Origin: Gautieria morchelliformis
Lineage: Eukaryota; Basidiomycota; Agaricomycetes; Gomphales; Gomphaceae
NCBI GenBank assembly: GCA_015179125.1
Contig: WHVA01000485.1
Span: 1-64,000 of the forward strand
Reading direction: 5' to 3'
Length of the DNA stretch: 64,000 nucleotides
Below are positions 21,804 through 32,357 of the stretch, piece by piece. Below the pieces are notes generated by a model. It was not told the DNA's origin. It did not search any database and saw only the letters and a list, made by a program, of their open reading frames with translations. A program made the translations under genes and the position numbers. Every line of letters begins with the position of its first letter. The stretch's first letter is position 1.

Positions 21804-22296
21804 CTACCAGTCGAAGACTGTCCTAACTCCAGTTCTCTTCCAGTTCTCCTTTCCATTGCCTCCCTCCGTAATATTTCCGACGACGTCTGCAATACAACCA
21901 TTGTGAACGCTTTCTTTCAAGCTAGATTTAATTATACCACGCACGAGAAAGGCTTCACTGTAACTTTTTGCCTGTCTCTTAACCTCATAAGAATTTTTAA
22001 GCTTTGTCAAACCTGGCGCTGCGTTCACGACATGTCCTATGTCCCGTTCCAATCTTGAGAACTTTGTTTAAGCCAAATGACCATGATACAGCTTTGCACA
22101 TGACTTACTCCTTTGTCTTTACCCAATGCTCGTGTCTTTCAAGGTCTGTCAGAAATTCCTTGTTTTTGTCATAGGTGGCGTCCGATGTAGCCATATGACC
22201 ACGTGCTTCCTTTACTTGATGTTCTGTGGAGAACGTCTTGGACACCATGTCGGCAAGTTGTGGTACGAAGGGTACGTTTATCGGGGGTGGAATCAT
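21804..22296 (-). CDS. Small two-exon hypothetical protein (145 aa)
   Basis: Exon 1 22296-22109 (MIPPPINVPFVPQLADMVSK...) and exon 2 22053-21804 join over a GTAAGT...CAAG intron to give 438 nt, 146 codons with stop. The protein is lysine- and glutamate-rich with no signal peptide or membrane segment. I recognise no domain. A decayed copy of its 3' half of exon 1 and intron is visible at 16075-16200, beside kinase copy 2, so it is part of the duplicated block. Whether it is expressed is uncertain. Confidence 0.4.
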
Positions 22297-22929
22297 TTGT
22301 AGTGAGTACTTGGACGAACGAGAGGGTCAAGCTGGAGATGCAAAGCGAACGTACGAGGGTTTTCTACTACTAGTTCCGTATGCCGTAACGCGCGTACCCC
22401 TTGAAACAAGGGAATTCGTATACAGCTATCTGGCGCGAGTTGACCCAATCTCTACGCCTCACCGTTTCCTCAAGGCGTCATTGTTCGATTGATGCCCATT
22501 GCCAGCGAATGGCTATTCAGGCATTCAGTAAGTTAACTAATGCTCACGTGTTGTAGTAGAATTCATCCATGTTTGGGTCATTGTACTTAGTCCTGCCTAC
22601 TGTTCGTCGAAGCTCACCATCGCATCCCCGGGCCGTGAATCATTTTCCGTCCGTTCTGCCTCGTTTTCTAGCCTTCGCCTCGCCGGGTAATTTGGCTCAA
22701 CCGCCTGCATCCTGAAACTGCACCCGCCAGGGTACCGTTCAACGCTCAAACTCAGCGTGCCATGAAGCTAGGTGCACGTGTTGCGGCAGACTTCATCCTT
22801 ATCGGCTCAAATAATTAAATGATGTCGCAGGTGGTTCATGGTCTATCAATGTGTGAAGTTGATGATATATATATTCGTTTCCAGGGTGTCAAGATTATTT
22901 TTCGAGACCTCCTATCCGTGTCTCCAAGC
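22297..22929. other. Spacer unique to the third kinase block
   Basis: No recognised gene. About 650 bp (22190-22850) is absent from the corresponding place in the copy-2 block (near 16200-16220), so it was either inserted here or deleted there. Confidence 0.5.
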
Positions 22930-24386
22930 TCACATAGTTGTAGCATTTCCGGCAGGAGATGATGACAGCGCCTTTAAAACTTGAAAAGCGTTAGGTTAGG
23001 AGCCTTCCATGAGCTTCTGTGTGATAACATGCCATACCTGCACGTGGAACAGGAGGAATTCGCATGAAAGCATATCGCATACGTCGGAAGAAATGCAAGA
23101 AATCATAAAACGCGGAAGCGCCCTCATCTTCCTTTCGTCCCACTATACGCGTGCGTAGCAGCTTGAAACTGAGGGAGCGGTAGATGGTCTCGAAACGAGC
23201 CACAACCTCATCAATACTTGGTCGCTTCGATGGCTCTTCTTGTGTCATGTCTGTAATCAAGGGAACCATGAAATCAAATCCAAACCTAACCTAACCGATA
23301 ATGTTTCCGTAACAAAGGATTAAGAGCAAAGAGTAGACATACGTACATCCACGAATTGCATCTTGATCATATTACCGAGATAGTAGATATCAGTTGCGAA
23401 CGGATTGGACAGTTCATTATATTTGTCTCCTTGAACCTCGGGTGCAGTTCTATCAATACCACGAACGGGGAGATCCAGTGGTGGGCCATGCTTGGGATCG
23501 TAGAATCTGGAGAGACCGAAATCGATTAGAAGATATTTTGGTGGACGTTCCGTTCGAGTCCAATGCCTTGCTAAACGATCGCGTTTGTAGTCGAAGTCGA
23601 TATTAATAGGATGAAATCCATTGGGATAAAGTTTTCTGGCGTCCATCATGATATTCCTTCCTGTGCAATCACTTGACATATGTTTTATTACCTGCATAAT
23701 CTGTATACTGCGGAGAGCCTACCGATGAGCGTAATGGTGTTTATGCATAAATTGGATTCCCTGAAAACATGATACCTGTCGATATAGGTCTGCATGAATG
23801 ATATACAAGCACGCACTTCGAAGACTTGACGGAAGAATTCGACAGCTTCTCCAAATGTCCAAATTTTTGGTCGATTGAAAGGTCGGAGAATAGGCATGAC
23901 AAGGAGAACCATTCCTTCATACTCTGGAACCTCGAGAACGTCAAGTAACGGCACGCAATGGTTCTTAGGATCTGACGCTAAAGGCTCGCTGGAGAAGAAT
24001 TTGGCAATTCCCACTTCATCGGATTCCTTGTACTTGAATATCCGCTTCAGTGTTACTGTCTCACCATCGGACATACGAGTGGCATCCATCACATGCTTAT
24101 GCCATTGTCATGTCAGGCCCAATCCTTGCTGACGAGCAACCAGAGCACGCACTCTAAAGGTCGATGGACGGCTGTCTTCACACTCAAGAATATACTTTTT
24201 GGTTCTCTTCCAGGTCGGTATCCAGTTGGGATGGTAGCGAGGGCGGAGCAAATATCCCTGAGACTCGAGCCATCGATACTGATCACCCCAGAAGATTTCC
24301 AGCGGTGAGAGGGTTGAAAAATTATCAAACTCCCATGTTCTGCTATATTCGGCTTCGCGTTCACGAAGTTTGATTGCGCCAGCCAT
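22930..24386 (-). pseudogene. Kinase-like gene copy 3 (single TGA)
   Basis: Exons 24386-23817, 23760-23723, 23671-23347, 23290-23038, 22979-22930 sum to 1236 nt, 412 codons. Start MAGAIKLREREAEY; C-terminus PAGNATTM. The kinase core is complete: VTLKRI (beta-3 Lys), HRDCTGRN (catalytic Asp and Asn), LLIDFGLSR, then PVRGIDRTAPEVQGDKY and FATDIYYLGN, a signature run of this agaric kinase-like family. The only lesion is TGA at codon 93 (24110-24108), CGA in copy 1. If that codon were sense the gene would be intact. Substrate and role are unknown; such families are large and variable in mushrooms. Confidence 0.88.
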
Positions 24387-25879
24387 GGAGCAAGAGTGTA
24401 GAGTGTAGAGTGAGTTGGGGAATTACATAGGCGCCGTTATTCCGGTTGGGTGACCAATGCCGTTCAAAGGATTTCCTTTTCGAGCCACACGTCAAAATAG
24501 CAATTAGCGCCAAGAACCTTCTGGACTGTCGCAGTCCTTCGACGGCGCAGAGTTGGCTGTCAAACCAAGAACTTATATCAGACAATTAAATGGATAATAT
24601 GCACACTCGCTGCCACACTAATGTAATTAAATCTTGGGGAATCGGGCACAATGGAGGAAGTGAAGCAGAGTCTGACAGACACGCCGGAGAGTCCTGTACG
24701 AGTTCGTATTTGGTATCACTCAAATTTGCCGCGTTCGATGAGCAGACTATTGCAAGCAGCAACGTGTCATCCACGAGGATATTGCAATTACTCCGCAAGA
24801 TGGGCGAAACCCAACTCCTATGCAAAAGCTGTCCGCAGCGCCTGTCCGACGTCCGCATCGATCATCGTACCATGACGAAGGACTTGGACAATTTCACTTC
24901 GAACTTAAGGAAATCCTTTGTGTACCCACTAAATCCTAGACGCCCTAAGTAATTTGCCCACATGTCTCACTCGCAGCCATGCGTCCGTCTATGGGACAGC
25001 AAAAATAAAAAATAAAAAATAAAAATGTCGAGTCATAAATTTTATTGTTGCCGCCGGGCGCACGGGGGCCCGGCGGTCCCCCGAACTGGGTCGGTTCAGG
25101 TCCGCACGCTAAAGCCTCGTTCGTGGATCCAAAATAGTATAGGTACCTCGTGAATTTAATGTAAGAGATAGTGGTCGTCTCGTCCCCGGGCCAAGTATCG
25201 CCGCTTGCAGTGCAGTGCTATCATGCCAGCCGAGTCATCTGCATTTAATTTTATATATCCCTCGGACGCCTGGGCTATAGCTGTCAAAGTTCCATAGCCG
25301 CATGGCTTCAACGCTGAGTCGTTCTCCATGCAGGTCACTTTTTAGGTCAGTCCAAAAAAACTTCTCAATATTGCCTCACATGCACCGAACGCTGTGAAAT
25401 GTTTCAATCACACGTCCGAGCATTCAATCAAGATTCTTGTCCATCGTGACTCCCGACTTCGTGATCCTTAGTACCACGCCATATTATAACAGCTCTATGG
25501 TTTGCTGAAACGAACCGTGCAATTGGAGGTAGATGTTTAGTTGGTTGAATGGTGATATCAGTATTAAATAAGGAAGGAAGGTCAGTGCTGTCGAGGCATG
25601 GTGTAAAATGATTGTTGAGTCACGGATCGATTGGTACGGGATGCCAGGGATCCCCATGAGACCAACAGAAAAAGGATATAACACTGCCTCGAGACATCCA
25701 TGAAAGGCATGGAGACACGAGAATTCCGCTTCCGCGTACAAGTTACGCCTCCGGGTCGACGGAGACCGCCTCCTACCATTTCCAGAAAAAGACACGGATA
25801 GGGGAATTATGCTTGTGAGCTTCTTGTCGTTACTAATCCCACTATCCCTCGAATCGCTCGGGAAAGTGTATGTGAACGC
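24387..25879. other. Duplicated segment upstream of kinase copy 3
   Basis: Homologous to 17744-19213. A + reading starting MEEVKQSLTDTPESP (24651) with possible splice sites ends in a DEGLGQFHFELKEI-like stretch, hinting at an exon of an unidentified gene. The copy-2 block does not preserve the frame. Similarity between the blocks ends near 25842. Confidence 0.5.
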
Positions 25880-27760
25880 AGGCTCACTCTAGGGGCCTGA
25901 TGTTGATCAAGTGTTACGATGGAGTGACTCGTTGGATATTCCCCCGTATATTCACATGGTCTGCTGATTATCCAGAGAAGTGAGTGTACTACAGATGCAG
26001 TGCTTCAGGTTAACCTTACTTGCGTCAGGGTCCTGCTCGCGTTCATCAGGGATTTGGGACGCTGTCCCTGTCCACGTTGTATGGTATGTAAAGAGGATAT
26101 ATACAGACTTGGCACAGTGAGGGATCATCGGACGCGAGAGAACTTACGGGCTGATAGCAACGAGCGCCGTTACAATGTGGAAACGGCACGTTGTATTATT
26201 TACGAGGATGGGTATGTAGTCAACAGTGAGGCTGTGGATGCACTTCTCAAGCAATACTCACTCACACCAACAAAGGTTGGGGCTTTTGCACATTATCATA
26301 ACCCTCAGTTGACGCAGATATTCCTATAGAATGCATTCTCGCAGGTCCTCTCTGGGGCTGATTTCAATTTTTTTTCAAATGCTGGCGTGCGATCTCATGC
26401 ACGAGGTAGAGCTTGGGGTGTGGAAGGCGCTCTTCACACACCTAGTTCGGATCTTGGACAGTGAGGGCGCAGCACAGGTGCAGGAGCTCAATGAACGGTA
26501 GGTTCCCACCTCCCTGCAACTTAACTTGTTCCTGATATTCGTTGAGGTTCTGTGCAATGCCAACCTTCGGTCAAGCCACCGTGCGCCGCTTTGCGCACAA
26601 TGTGGCAGACATGAAGAAACTGGCGGCCTGGGATTTTGAAGACATCTTACAGGCAGGTCATTCACCACAGATGTATCCATACCTCTTAACATTTCTATAG
26701 TGTGCTATGCCTGCATTGGAAGGGCTTCTTCCCGAGCCATGGAACGGCCACGTCCAAAATTTATTACTTATCTTAGCCTGGTGGCATGGCCTTGCAAAAC
26801 TCCGCATGCACACGGAGGATACACTTGACCGACTTGACGCGATAACCGTTCAACTTGGGCAATCCCTCCGCTTCTTTTCAGAAACCGTCTGTCCTCAGTT
26901 TGCTACTCGAGAGACCCCGCGGGAGGCAGCTGCACGTGCTCGTGCGGCCGCCAGGAAAGAGGTGGGGAGCCAGGTGAAGGGTAAACAGGCTGTAGGTACG
27001 ACCACCTCTTTCCAGTCTACACGCTGGCCTCGGACGTTCAACTTGAAGACTTACAAATTACACGCGCTGGGACACTATGTCCGGGACATACGGGAATTCG
27101 GCACCACAGACTCGTATTCCACGCAAATAGTACGTCAGGCCATGCACAATGCCGGCATCCACACTCACACACAGATATCATATGTAGGGCGAACTGTCTC
27201 ACCGCAAAGTCAAATCGCGATATCGAAACCGGTCGAGCAAGAAAATGTTCACGCACCAACTGACCAAACTTGACCAACGCGCAGCCCAGATCCGCCGCAG
27301 TGCCCAGAAACTGCGAGCACGGAACATTACGGTTCCTGAACACCAAGTCAGGCTGGAAGGTCGGTCTACTGAACTATCCGAGCCTGTTACACTTGCGCAA
27401 GCATACCACATTGCGCAAGATCCACGAAACCCCCTTTATCTGGGGGACTGGTTGGCCCAATGTGTTGAGGATCCAGCCACAAATGTGAGATTTCTTGAAT
27501 ACTCCTGTGGGACTTCCATGTGATGGGGTGCGGTAACCTAGGATTTTATCGTGAGACTGAAAAATCACCTGCTGTCCCGGATCCATGGGCATGGTGGGGC
27601 TGGCGAAGAGCAGGAATTCTCTGAACAGGCGCGTGAAACCCTTTTCTTCCAGCACCATCGCATCTACAAACACGCCTTCCTGCGGGTCAACTTTACCACT
27701 TACATGTTGGCAACTAGGGGCTATGGCAGGGAAGGTTCGGTAGAGTTCTTAGAAAGCTAG
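25880..27760 (+). pseudogene. Plavaka-type (CACTA-like) transposase relic
   Basis: Pieces of a Plavaka transposase are readable in order on +: YDGVTRWIFPRIFTWSADYP (25910-25978), then after a GTGAGTG intron RDLGRCPCPRC, the NAFS exon after the intron at 26277-26329, and CDLMHEVELGVWKALFTHL. Later come PTFGQATVRRFAHNVADMKK, CAMPALEGLLPEP, ILAWWHGLAKLRMHT, NLKTYKLHALGHYV, FGTTDSYSTQ and RLKNHLLSR. The 5' half (with the first catalytic motifs) is missing. One-base slips (e.g. in the T run near 26371) and out-of-frame exons show decay. No terminal inverted repeats were found. Confidence 0.8.
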
Positions 27761-27974
27761 AATCAAATATACTCTCTCAGTGAATTTATTGTCACTGATG
27801 TATTAATACAATACCTAGAATCAAATATACTACATGGTTTTCAGTCAACATGCTATGTAAATATGAAGAATACTACTCGCCTCTCTCAGTGAATTTATTG
27901 TCACTGAGAGAGGAGTGTAATCCTGTCTCAGAAGGCATATACTTGCACCCGGCCCTTTAGCGCCCAAGGGCTCG
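27761..27974. other. AT-rich junction with perfect hairpin
   Basis: Contains a 13-bp perfect inverted repeat with an 8-nt loop (27880-27892, 27901-27913) and a second, imperfect version at 27772-27800. A direct repeat (GAATCAAATATACT) occurs at 27760 and 27819. It sits between the Plavaka relic and the 3' LTR of element B. Confidence 0.7.
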
Positions 27975-28442
27975 TGTAAGGGCAACCCTGGCTAGTCGTG
28001 GAGATCACACTACCACACAACTGACAAGGGGAAATCCAAAGTATGTATAAATGAACAGAGCATACAAGAGAGGGGGTTCTCACCTGACAAGGGGAAATCC
28101 AAAGAGAAAAGTCTAAGGACCCCCAATGTCAGCGAGCCCGTATTATACTACGCTGCGCAGCCAGGGACAACGCTTGGCACCCGCCATCAACCCTGCATCC
28201 CCCTGACCCTTGATCGACCCTTGATGCCACCTATTATGCGAGTCGCTTGATTTCCGACACTGTTCCGGGGCGGAAGTCGGAAATTGGAGTGGAACTGGCA
28301 AGGCGAACGGAACTGGTGGAAGTTCTCCCAGAAGCGGAATCGTTCCCGAAAGCGGATGCGGAGATGGAATCGGAACCGGAAGCGGAGTCGGAAATGGGTG
28401 TGGTGTCGGAACTGGGAATGGAAAACAGGGTGTCCCCTGACA
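27975..28442 (-). repeat. 3' LTR of element B (468 bp)
   Basis: Element-strand sequence TGTCAGGGG...GCCCTTACA. A G-rich polypurine tract lies just upstream at about 28443-28455. It contains a direct duplication of CTGACAAGGGGAAATCCAAAG. The pol frame extends into it. Confidence 0.95.
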
Positions 28443-31400
28443 TCACCCCCCCTCTAGCGTGCTGCGTCCTCGAAGCGCGGGACACAAGGGATTGAAATGC
28501 CAGCGAGCGGATTTGGCGAGGGGCACCTGGATGTGTCCTGTAGAACTCCCGGAGTTTGTCAGGAGCGGAAACATCTTGCTCTGGGACCCACGAATTCTCC
28601 TCGTACCCATACCCTTCCCATTTCACGAGGAATTGGAGTCGTCCTCGCACAAACCGGCTGTCCAGGATCCGTTCTACCACGTAGTGCTCTTCCCCATCTA
28701 CAATTTCTGGCGGAGGTGGCGGATGAGCCTTCCGACGTGGAATTGGGTCCTCAAGCATAGGGAGTAACTTCACCACGTTGAAGACGGGGTGGAGGCGGGA
28801 CATGGACATCGGAAGTCGGAGGCGGTATGCATTCCGTCCAACCCTCCGCGTCACTGTGAAGGGCCCAAGGTAGCGGTGGGCAAGCTTCTGCGAAGGGCGT
28901 GTGGTGCGGATGTCACTTGCATCTAGGTACACCTTGTCTCCAACTTGGTACTCTGGGGCAGGAACCCGGCGTCGGTTGTAGTACCTTGCCATGTCATCCT
29001 TGGCCTTCGCAAGGGCCGACTTGGCTTCCGAAAGGGTGGAGTCCATGCGGTCTCGGAACTCATTGACCGTCTCGAGTCGGGAGTCAGCCTGGCGTGGTTC
29101 GAAGCCCATCCGCGGGTGTCGTCCGGAGTCAAGCATGAAGGGAGTCTGTTGCGTGGCGGAATGGACATGGTTGTTGTATTGGAATTCCGCCAGCGGAAGT
29201 AACTCATCCCAGTCATCCTGCCTCTCATTGACAAAGAGGCGGAGATATTGCTCCAACTCCTGATTGACCCGTTCCGTCTGTCCGTCACCCTGCGGATGGT
29301 ACGCTGTGGTGGTAGCCAGCTTTATGCTGAGCAGGCGGTAGAGCTCCCGCGTCAGTTCCGCGACAAACTGCGGACCTCGGTCGGAAACGACTTGCTTCGG
29401 GAGCCCATGCAACTTCCAGACATGTGCAAGGAACAGGCGGGCCGCTCCGAGGGCTGTGATCGTCGTGTGCGTTGGAATGAAGTGGGACACCTTGCTCACC
29501 GAATCCACGACGTTCATGATCGCGTCGTAGCCATGAGACTCTGGGAGTTCAACGATGAAGTCGACACTGATGGTGTCCCAGCGGGATTCGGGAATCGGGA
29601 GCGGAACAAGTTCTCCGACGGGCGGACGTCGTTGCGCTTTGGTTCGGAGACAAAGGTCACATGTCTTCACGTACTGTCCGATGTAGCGGGACATCTGAGG
29701 CCACCAGTAATTCCGAGCCACTAACTCCAGCGTCTTCCACCTGCCAGCATGCCCAGCGACCCGTGTGTCATGGTGCTGGGACACGATGCGACGGCGGAGG
29801 TCCGCCCCACCCGGAACATAGACCTTGCCTCTGAAGTGGAGCAGTCCATCACGTTCCGACCATTCCGCTGCCCGTACAGACCGTGAGTGCCCCTTCCGGA
29901 GTTCCTCCACTGCCTTCACCACCGACTCCTCCTTCTCTCCATTCCAGTACTGCCTCCGGATATCCCGGAGCATTTCCGCTTCCGCCCCAACTGCAGTTAC
30001 TCCTTCTAGGGCACGGATTGCAAAGAGACTTGGGCGGAGCAGTGTCATATCCGCGTTGTCTCCACTTCCGCTTCCGTGATCCGCGCGGCGGGATAGGGCA
30101 TCGGGCTTGCCCATGGTGCGGCCGGGGCGGTGGTGGAGCATGAAGTCAAACCGGGACAGGTGTAGGGACCACCGTGCTTGTCGTCGGTTCAGCTTCTTAG
30201 CCATGCGGAAATACTCGAGGTTCTTGTGGTCTGTCCAGATCTCAAAAGGGCATAGAGCACCCTCGAGGAAGTGTCGCCACTCCTCCAGCGCTTGGATGAT
30301 TGCCAGCATCTCCTTGTCATGGATCTCATAGTTCCGCTCGACCGGACTAAGGCTCTTAGAGAAGAAGGCAATCGGATGCCACCCCCCACCATCTTCCGAT
30401 GACTGCTGTGACAAGACCGCTCCGGTAGCTGCGTCGGAAGAATCCGCCTCGACTCGATAAGGGCGAGAGTCGTCGGGAAAGATCAGGACCGGGGCGGAAG
30501 TGATCAGCTCCTTGAGTTTGTCAAAGGAAGTCTGTTCCGGCTCTCCCCACCGCCATCCAACCTCCTTCTTGGTGAGGTCGAAGAGGGCACGGGCGTGGCA
30601 GGAGAAGTCCTTGATGAACCGCCGGTAGAAATTGACAAACCCAATGAAGGACTGGACCTCCTTCTTGTTTCGCGGCATGGGCCAATCCGATACACCAGAA
30701 ACTTTGACTGGGTCCATTTCCACCTTTCCTTCCGACACAATCACCCCAAGATACTCTATCCGCGTCCGCTCAAATTCGCACTTTTCCGGCTTGAGACACA
30801 GGTTGTACTCCCGGAGCCGTTCCAGCACTCTCCGCACGACTTCCCGATGTTCGGACATTGTTTTCGTGAAAGTGAGGATGTCATCGAGGTAGACGCAGAC
30901 AACCCCTTCTGCTATCATGTCACGGAAAATGTCATTCATCATCGTCTGGAATGTGGCGGGACTGTTGGTGAGGCCAAAGAACATGACCTGTGGCTCAAAG
31001 AGTCCTCGATTGGTGCGGAATGCGGCCTTCCACTCGTCTCCCTCCCGGATCCGGACATTGTTGAAGCCCCAGCGGACATCCAGCTTAGTGAAGTACCTCG
31101 CCCCGCGGAGTTGTGTGATCAGTTCGGAAATGAGTGGAATGGGGTACCGGTTCTTGATCGTGATCGCATTCAAGGCCCGGTAGTCCTGCACAAGTCTGAG
31201 CGAGCCATCCTTCTTCTTGATGAAGAACACCGGAGATGCCATGGGTGACTTGGAGGGGCGGATCCTCCCTGTACGGAGGTTTTCCGCAAGGAACGCATCG
31301 AGCTCTACCTGCTCCTTGGGTGACAGCGGGTAGACCTTGCAGTTGGTGGGCTTTGACCCAGGCTCCAACTCGATGGCGTGGTCCCACAGCTTCCGTGGAG

Positions 31401-32079
31401 GCAGGGTATCAAACGACTCCTTGGAAAAGACGTCCTCGAACTCTCGCAGGTACTCCGGAATTTCCGCCTCTACTCTATCATGCCTCTTGGAGGCTTCAGC
31501 AAGGCGTTGCGAAATATTTCCGGTGGCGCGGATGTGTTCCGCTTCCGGCGGAAGGTTTACGTACAGCAAGCGCTCCCCTTCCGCCAGAATGTCTTCCGGG
31601 CCGAGTCGGATGACGTCGGAATCGGAATCGGAATCGGAAGTGGGATCCGGTTCAAATTCCGCTTCCGAGTCTTCTTCTGCAAGCAGTGGATGGGGGCCAG
31701 AACGACATGTCTGTATGAGCCGTTCAGTCTTCCGCTGCTCCTGGCGCTCCTTCCGCAGTTCCGACCTGCACATGTGACACTTGGCTGGACATCGACTCAT
31801 CAGTACCTTCCGAGTCTGCCAATTGATCTCCGGGTTGTGCTCCTGAAGCCAGGTAAACCCGAGGATGATGTCCTGCTTCCCCAGGCTGGTGACTGCAAAG
31901 GAAGTGCGTTCTGAGTGTCCATCGTAGCGGAGAATTGTGTCTACTATCTCCGTGATGGACCCTGCCTCATTGGGGCTTCCATCCACATTGAACACCGGGA
32001 TTGCACGTTGCAACTTCCGCGTGGTCAGTCGGTTCCGTTCCACATAGTCCCGGTCCATAAACTGACCAGTGGCCCGCAA
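28234..32079 (-). CDS. Element B Pol: protease C-part, RT, RNase H, integrase, chromodomain
   Basis: 1281 open codons. Protease C-terminal part (IILGFTWLQEHNPEI) comes first; RT has FTKLDVRWGFNNVRI and the YLDD box in VCVYLDDILTF; RNase H has VEADSSDAATGAVLSQ and WTDHKNLEYF; integrase has the HHCC finger (HHDTRVAGHAGRW to CDLCLRTK), then ISVDFIVELP, SDRGPQF and the glutamate in GQTERVNQELEQYL. A GPY/F-type module (YLGPFTVTRRVGRNAYRL) and a chromodomain (VERILDSRFVRGRLQFLVKW) follow. Its first codon is downstream of a frameshift: the protease active site sits in the overlapping frame at 32025-32357. The C-terminal ~70 residues are read from the PPT and LTR. Confidence 0.93.
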   Translation of the reverse strand: MRATGQFMDRDYVERNRLTTRKLQRAIPVFNVDGSPNEAGSITEIVDTILRYDGHSERTSFAVTSLGKQDIILGFTWLQEHNPEINWQTRKVLMSRCPAKCHMCRSELRKERQEQRKTERLIQTCRSGPHPLLAEEDSEAEFEPDPTSDSDSDSDVIRLGPEDILAEGERLLYVNLPPEAEHIRATGNISQRLAEASKRHDRVEAEIPEYLREFEDVFSKESFDTLPPRKLWDHAIELEPGSKPTNCKVYPLSPKEQVELDAFLAENLRTGRIRPSKSPMASPVFFIKKKDGSLRLVQDYRALNAITIKNRYPIPLISELITQLRGARYFTKLDVRWGFNNVRIREGDEWKAAFRTNRGLFEPQVMFFGLTNSPATFQTMMNDIFRDMIAEGVVCVYLDDILTFTKTMSEHREVVRRVLERLREYNLCLKPEKCEFERTRIEYLGVIVSEGKVEMDPVKVSGVSDWPMPRNKKEVQSFIGFVNFYRRFIKDFSCHARALFDLTKKEVGWRWGEPEQTSFDKLKELITSAPVLIFPDDSRPYRVEADSSDAATGAVLSQQSSEDGGGWHPIAFFSKSLSPVERNYEIHDKEMLAIIQALEEWRHFLEGALCPFEIWTDHKNLEYFRMAKKLNRRQARWSLHLSRFDFMLHHRPGRTMGKPDALSRRADHGSGSGDNADMTLLRPSLFAIRALEGVTAVGAEAEMLRDIRRQYWNGEKEESVVKAVEELRKGHSRSVRAAEWSERDGLLHFRGKVYVPGGADLRRRIVSQHHDTRVAGHAGRWKTLELVARNYWWPQMSRYIGQYVKTCDLCLRTKAQRRPPVGELVPLPIPESRWDTISVDFIVELPESHGYDAIMNVVDSVSKVSHFIPTHTTITALGAARLFLAHVWKLHGLPKQVVSDRGPQFVAELTRELYRLLSIKLATTTAYHPQGDGQTERVNQELEQYLRLFVNERQDDWDELLPLAEFQYNNHVHSATQQTPFMLDSGRHPRMGFEPRQADSRLETVNEFRDRMDSTLSEAKSALAKAKDDMARYYNRRRVPAPEYQVGDKVYLDASDIRTTRPSQKLAHRYLGPFTVTRRVGRNAYRLRLPMSMSRLHPVFNVVKLLPMLEDPIPRRKAHPPPPPEIVDGEEHYVVERILDSRFVRGRLQFLVKWEGYGYEENSWVPEQDVSAPDKLREFYRTHPGAPRQIRSLAFQSLVSRASRTQHARGGVMSGDTLFSIPSSDTTPISDSASGSDSISASAFGNDSASGRTSTSSVRLASSTPISDFRPGTVSEIKRLA

Positions 32080-32357
32080 TCGACAAGGGCGGGTCCGGAT
32101 TTGACTTCCGCCGTATCTGTCGTCTGGATCTCCACCTTAATGACTAGTGACTTGGGGCCAGGGGTGGCAGCAACAACATAGCGCTTCGGAAGGCGTCTCT
32201 CCCAAGGGCGGATGCGGGATGGATGGGGTGTCAGATTTGGTTTTTGTGTGACTTTATCCGGTGGGTCTGTACGAAGTGAGGGGAGTGGGGGCTTTTCATT
32301 CTCTACTTCAAGACAGGCAAACCGGTTATGTACAGGCAGCAGGGGCACACATCTCAC
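32025..32357 (-). pseudogene. Element B gag-protease junction frame
   Basis: Contains NRFACLEVENEKPPLP and reaches the aspartic-protease active site as ALVDCG, after which the frame is lost. The continuation ATGQFMDRDYVE is in the pol frame. So one base is gained or lost near 32075. The active site is D-C-G rather than D-S/T-G. Confidence 0.75.

Noticed and set aside
30595-31248. 217-codon plus-strand frame and neighbours opposite element B pol
   Set aside because: Shadow of the RT-RNase H coding sequence on the minus strand.
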